A stretch of 8,912 nucleotides of DNA from the NCBI GenBank assembly GCA_029859185.1, contig JAOUDR010000088.1, positions 1-8,912 of the forward strand, given 5' to 3'. The first letter of the stretch is position 1. Every line of letters begins with the position of its first letter. The notes beneath the pieces were generated by a model, which had not been told where the DNA came from, made no database searches, and saw only the letters and a list, made by a program, of their open reading frames with translations. Shown one piece after another: positions 6,087-8,912 of the stretch. A program made the position numbers and the translations under genes. Origin of the DNA: Gemmatimonadota bacterium (GTDB lineage Bacteria; Gemmatimonadota; Gemmatimonadetes; Gemmatimonadales; GWC2-71-9).

Positions 6087-6905
6087 TCACCCGCCCAGCA
6101 CGAAGCCCCAATACCAGGCAAGGAGGGCGTCGCCCGCCAGGAAGGCGGCTGCGGCCCCGGCCGCCAGGAAGATCCCGAACGGCACGTGCGGCATTCCGCT
6201 GCCGCTGTCCACCTCGCCGGTGCGCTCCCAGTGCGGATGGTGTCGGGTGAGCCACGCGAGGGGGATGAAGACCACGGTGCCGATGAGCGCGCCGAGGAAG
6301 ATCGTGAGCAACACGCCCTTCCAGCCCACGAACGCGCCGACCATGGCCATCATCCAGATGTCGCCGCCGCCCATGGCTTCCTTGCGGAAGACCTTCTCGC
6401 CAGCCCACGCAATGCTGATGAGCAGCGCGAACCCCACACCCGCGCCGATCGCGGACGCGATCAACTGGCTCCAACCCTGGGCGGCCGCGATCGCGAGGCC
6501 GAGCACCAGTCCGCCAATGGTGAACTCGTGGGGGATGATGTAGTGACGCGCGTCGGTGAGTGTGATGCCGATCAGCAGGGTCCCGAACACCGCGGCGGCA
6601 GCGGCGTGCCAGGTGAGCCCGAACGCCCAGGCGGAGGCGACCCAGAGTGCAGCGATCAGCGCCTCGACGAGCGGGTACTGCGCCGAGATCGGCGCGCGGC
6701 ACGAGCGGCACTTCCCACCGAGCCACAGCCAACCGAACACCGGCACGTTGTCGTACCAGGCGATGGGCGTGCCGCACCGCGGACAGGCCGACGGGGGGTG
6801 GACCAGCGACTCGTTCCGCGGCAACCGGTACACGCAGACGTTGAGGAAGCTCCCGATGGCCGCCCCCAGGCCACCGGCCGCCACCAGCACGAACGCCTCA
6901 GGCAC
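6087..6905 (-). CDS. pilD: Type IV prepilin leader peptidase (A24 family)
   Basis: This integral membrane aspartyl protease cleaves leader peptides of type IV pilins or type II secretion pseudopilins and often N-methylates the new N-terminus. With GTG at 6905 it has 272 residues. It opens with the family signature 'GSFLNVCVYRLPRNES', then the cytoplasmic zinc-binding insertion with two CxxC pairs (41/44 and 66/69), then several membrane helices. Catalytic aspartates are D118 ('LTDARHYIIP') and D182 in the GGGD motif ('MGGGDIW'). The cysteine-rich insertion indicates a full-length bifunctional type, not the short TadV/CpaA type. GTG at 6905 is chosen because it overlaps the upstream gene by only 8 bases and places the first helix at the N-terminus; the in-frame ATG at 6947 would add 14 non-hydrophobic residues and a 50-base overlap. 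No pilin genes are nearby. Confidence 0.9.
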   Translation of the reverse strand: MPEAFVLVAAGGLGAAIGSFLNVCVYRLPRNESLVHPPSACPRCGTPIAWYDNVPVFGWLWLGGKCRSCRAPISAQYPLVEALIAALWVASAWAFGLTWHAAAAAVFGTLLIGITLTDARHYIIPHEFTIGGLVLGLAIAAAQGWSQLIASAIGAGVGFALLISIAWAGEKVFRKEAMGGGDIWMMAMVGAFVGWKGVLLTIFLGALIGTVVFIPLAWLTRHHPHWERTGEVDSGSGMPHVPFGIFLAAGAAAAFLAGDALLAWYWGFVLGG

Positions 6906-7668
6906 CACGCGCGGCCTCGTGCAGCAGGATGCCGGCGGCCACGGCAACGTTCAGCGATTCGGCGCCCCGCGCGAGGGGGATGGCCACCTGGCGCACCGCA
7001 AGCTCACGCAGCTCCGGTCGGATACCCGCGCCTTCGTTGCCCACGACGAGTGCCAGTCGCTCCGGCATGGCCGTCCGCGTGAGCGCAGTGCCCTCCGCCG
7101 CGGACGCCCACACCTCGACCCCACTGCGGCGGCACCAGGTGACGAACTCCTCCACTTCCACCGTGGTGGCTGGCAACCGGAAGCTCGCACCCATGGCCGC
7201 GCGGATCACCTTGGGGTTCGTGAGATCGGCGCATCCACGCAGGAGCACCGCGCCGCCCGCGCCGAGGGCAAACGCCGTCCGGAGCAGCGTCCCGACGTTC
7301 CCCGGATCCTGGACGGCGTCCAACACGAGCACTGGTGCGTGGGGTCCGGGCTGCACGTCCGCGAGCGTCCAACTCGGGACCTCGATGACGGCCAGCACAC
7401 CCTGCGGCGTGTCCGTCGCCGACACCGACCCGAACTCCCGCTCGGGCAGCTCCTCGATGGGAACCGCCCGGCCGGCCAGCTCGCCCAGCAAGGCGGAACC
7501 GCGCTCCGTGGTTCCGAAGGATGTGGCCACGAGCACACCGCGAATGGGAATCCCGGCGTGCAGCGCCTCTTCCACCAGCCGCACGCCCTCGGCGACCGTG
7601 AGGCCGCGCCGCCGACGCCCCTTGCGCTGGTGTAGATTGCGAACGGTTGTGACGAGTTGTGAGGCCAT
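6898..7668 (-). CDS. SpoU/TrmH-family RNA 2'-O-methyltransferase
   Basis: The 256-residue product has an N-terminal substrate-binding domain (about 1-100, basic at 'NLHQRKGRRRRG') and a C-terminal SPOUT (knotted) catalytic domain with all three family motifs. Motif 1 is 'DPGNVGTLLRTAFALG' (121-136) with arginine 130, motif 2 is 'LVVGNEGAGI' (207-216), and motif 3 is 'IPLARGAESLNVAVA' (230-244). It uses S-adenosylmethionine to methylate a ribose 2'-OH, most likely in 23S rRNA (RlmB/TsnR-like), though the target nucleotide cannot be read from sequence. ATG at 7668 is preceded by GGGAG at 6-base spacing. The open frame continues upstream to 8493, but that part is a shadow of thiD. It is co-transcribed with the overlapping prepilin peptidase; this looks like an operon of convenience. 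Confidence 0.9.
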   Translation of the reverse strand: MASQLVTTVRNLHQRKGRRRRGLTVAEGVRLVEEALHAGIPIRGVLVATSFGTTERGSALLGELAGRAVPIEELPEREFGSVSATDTPQGVLAVIEVPSWTLADVQPGPHAPVLVLDAVQDPGNVGTLLRTAFALGAGGAVLLRGCADLTNPKVIRAAMGASFRLPATTVEVEEFVTWCRRSGVEVWASAAEGTALTRTAMPERLALVVGNEGAGIRPELRELAVRQVAIPLARGAESLNVAVAAGILLHEAARGA

Positions 7669-7674
7669 GCCGGT

Positions 7675-7695
7675 CTCCCGCGACCACCAATCATA
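7675..7695 (-). promoter_or_regulatory. Extended -10 promoter and ribosome site of the methyltransferase gene
   Basis: The minus strand carries TATGAT (7690-7695), five of six matches to TATAAT, preceded by TGG as in an extended -10. It lies 21 bases before the ATG at 7668. GGGAG (7675-7679) sits between them at the right distance to bind the ribosome. No recognisable -35 is seen. The thiD promoter must lie in the same 57-base divergent gap, but I cannot place it. Confidence 0.45.
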
Positions 7696-7725
7696 CCACG
7701 CACCCGACCTTCGCACAGGCACCGC

Positions 7726-8523
7726 ATGCAGATTGCGTTGACGATTGCCGGCTCCGATTCGGGCGGCGGCGCCGGCATCCAGGCGGACCTCAAGACGTTC
7801 CACCAGTTCGGGGTGTTCGGCACGTCCGCGATCGTTGCGCTCACCGCGCAGAACACCCTCGGCGTGACGGCCGTGCATCCGGTGCCGCTCCCCACGGTCC
7901 GCGCCCAGCTCGACGCGCTCGCCGCCGATCTCCCGCCGGCGGCGGTGAAGTCGGGCATGCTGGCCACGGCGGCGCTCGTCCACGAGGTCGCCGACGGTAT
8001 CGCCCGTCACCGGTTCGCCCAGTACGTCTGTGACCCCGTCATGGTGGCCACGTCGGGAGATCGCCTGCTCGATGCGGACGCGGTCCGTAGCGTCCGCGAT
8101 CACCTGCTCCCGCTCGCGACGCTCGTCACCCCCAACCTCGACGAGGCGACGATGCTGGTCGAGGACCCGGTGGAGACCGTCGAGAGCATGGAGCGGGCCG
8201 GACGCACCCTCGTCTTGCAGGGCGCCGATGCGGCGCTGGTCAAGGGAGGCCACCTCGATGCCGACGAGATCGTGGACGTGCTCGTGACCCCCACCGGCGT
8301 CCGTCGATTCCGCCATCCGCGGCTGGCCACCACCTCGACCCACGGCACGGGCTGCACCCTGTCGGCCGCGGTGACGGCGGGTCTCGCGCTCGGCCGGCCG
8401 CTCGAGCGCGCCGTCGCGGACGCTCTCGATTTCGTCCACCGGGCCATGGTCGCCGCGCCGGGACTGGGGCGCGGGCACGGCCCGCTCAATCACTTTGCCG
8501 CGGCGCCGGCCGCGGAGGCGTGA
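7726..8523 (+). CDS. thiD: Hydroxymethylpyrimidine/phosphomethylpyrimidine kinase
   Basis: This 265-residue cytoplasmic enzyme, of the family's usual length, phosphorylates HMP and HMP-phosphate to HMP-diphosphate, the pyrimidine precursor of thiamine. The ribokinase-like fold is shown by 'TIAGSDSGGGAGIQADLKTF' (6-25), 'ALTAQNT' (38-44), 'VKSGM' (74-78), 'CDPVMVATSG' (102-111), 'VTPNLDEA' (134-141), 'LVKGGH' (171-176) and the phosphate-binding loop 'HGTGCTLSAA' (206-215) with the ThiD-typical cysteine at 210. The start is ATG at 7726, preceded only by a weak AGG. No TPP riboswitch fits in the 57-base leader, and no other thi gene is visible. The following nucleotidase gene begins 5 bases after the stop and is probably co-transcribed. 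Confidence 0.95.
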   Translation: MQIALTIAGSDSGGGAGIQADLKTFHQFGVFGTSAIVALTAQNTLGVTAVHPVPLPTVRAQLDALAADLPPAAVKSGMLATAALVHEVADGIARHRFAQYVCDPVMVATSGDRLLDADAVRSVRDHLLPLATLVTPNLDEATMLVEDPVETVESMERAGRTLVLQGADAALVKGGHLDADEIVDVLVTPTGVRRFRHPRLATTSTHGTGCTLSAAVTAGLALGRPLERAVADALDFVHRAMVAAPGLGRGHGPLNHFAAAPAAEA

Positions 8524-8528
8524 GTCCC

Positions 8529-8912
8529 ATGGACGTGCCCTCCCGACCGCCGCGCGCCCGCGGCATCTTCTGCAGCCGCACGCTCAACCTCCGGGCCATT
8601 CGGGCCATCGGCTACGACATGGACTACACCCTCGTCCACTACCACGTGGACGAGTGGGAGCGGCGGGCCTACGAGCACCTGCGCCGGAAGTGCGCGGACC
8701 TCGGCTGGCCGGTGGACGACCTGCGCTTCGATCCGACCCTCATCGTGCGCGGCTTGGTGATCGACACGGAGCTCGGCAACGTCATTAAGGCCAACCGGTT
8801 CGGCTACGTGAAACGGGCCTATCATGGAACGCGCCAACTCGACTTCGAGGAGCAACGCCGTGCCTATGCCCGGACGATCGTGGATCTCGGCGACCCGCGC
8901 TTCGTCTTCCTG
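8529..8912 (+). CDS. HAD-IG family cytosolic purine 5'-nucleotidase, 3' end outside window
   Basis: The first 128 codons are present and open to the window edge. HAD motif I appears as 'GYDMDYTLVHY', with the nucleophile D30 and acid/base D32. Further on, 'RGLVIDTELGNVIKANRFG' (about 74-92) and 'KRAYHGTR' match the N-terminal part of the NT5C2-like (IMP/GMP-preferring) 5'-nucleotidase group. These cytoplasmic enzymes remove phosphate from purine nucleoside monophosphates. The ATG at 8529 is preceded by GGAGG (8514-8518) within the 3' end of thiD, at the rather long spacing of 10 bases. An in-frame GTG at 8520 overlaps the thiD stop but lies only one base from GGAGG, so ATG is preferred. Motifs II-IV are outside the window, so catalytic completeness cannot be checked. 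Confidence 0.88.
   Translation, partial: MDVPSRPPRARGIFCSRTLNLRAIRAIGYDMDYTLVHYHVDEWERRAYEHLRRKCADLGWPVDDLRFDPTLIVRGLVIDTELGNVIKANRFGYVKRAYHGTRQLDFEEQRRAYARTIVDLGDPRFVFL

Noticed and set aside
5451..7082. Plus-strand 543-codon open frame
   Set aside because: It runs antisense through the sigma factor, the repeat element, the prepilin peptidase and part of the methyltransferase. Its composition is low-complexity Arg/Pro/Gly/Ala, so it is not a gene.
7669..7725. TPP riboswitch ahead of thiD
   Set aside because: The whole divergent gap is 57 bases, too short, and the conserved THI-box cores are not present.
7669..8493. Upstream extension of the methyltransferase frame to 531 codons
   Set aside because: The extension is antisense to thiD and crosses the divergent promoter gap. 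The ATG at 7668 with GGGAG is the proper start and gives a family-typical length.

Overview
The window is GC-rich, densely packed bacterial chromosome. High GC, GTG starts, an ECF sigma/anti-sigma pair followed by tandem DUF4097 genes, and a secreted lipoprotein metalloprotease together suggest a Gram-negative of the Gemmatimonadota type. That placement is inference, since no rRNA or taxonomic marker is present. I see no tRNA, rRNA, CRISPR array, insertion sequence or phage gene.

Layout, left to right. Positions 1-1132 (minus) hold most of a membrane-anchored arylsulfotransferase-family beta-propeller whose C-terminus is cut by the window edge. Positions 1133-1616 form a 484-base stretch with no intact gene; inside it lies a decayed second copy of the arylsulfotransferase N-terminus (1318-1512). 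Positions 1617-2807 (minus) encode a lipoprotein zinc metalloprotease. Positions 2962-5915 (minus) form a tight four-gene operon: ECF sigma factor, zinc-finger transmembrane anti-sigma factor, and two different exported DUF4097 beta-solenoid proteins. Junctions are a 4-base overlap, a 12-base gap and a 15-base gap. Positions 6087-7668 (minus) hold a SpoU/TrmH rRNA methyltransferase overlapping a type IV prepilin peptidase. Divergent from these, positions 7726-8912 (plus) carry thiD and the start of a cytosolic purine 5'-nucleotidase of the HAD superfamily.

Two intergenic gaps (2808-2961 and 5916-6086) hold copies, in opposite orientation, of one composite repeat: an array of 10-base GGCGCGTGGG-like units next to an array of about 10-base GACCGCCTTC-like units. 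The sigma operon lies between them.

Functionally, the centre looks like a self-contained cell-envelope response unit. The membrane anti-sigma factor would hold the sigma factor, and the two co-transcribed exported solenoid proteins are the likely output or sensor. The left part encodes further secreted or periplasmic enzymes, and the right part is housekeeping (pilus/secretin prepilin processing, rRNA modification, thiamine and nucleotide metabolism).
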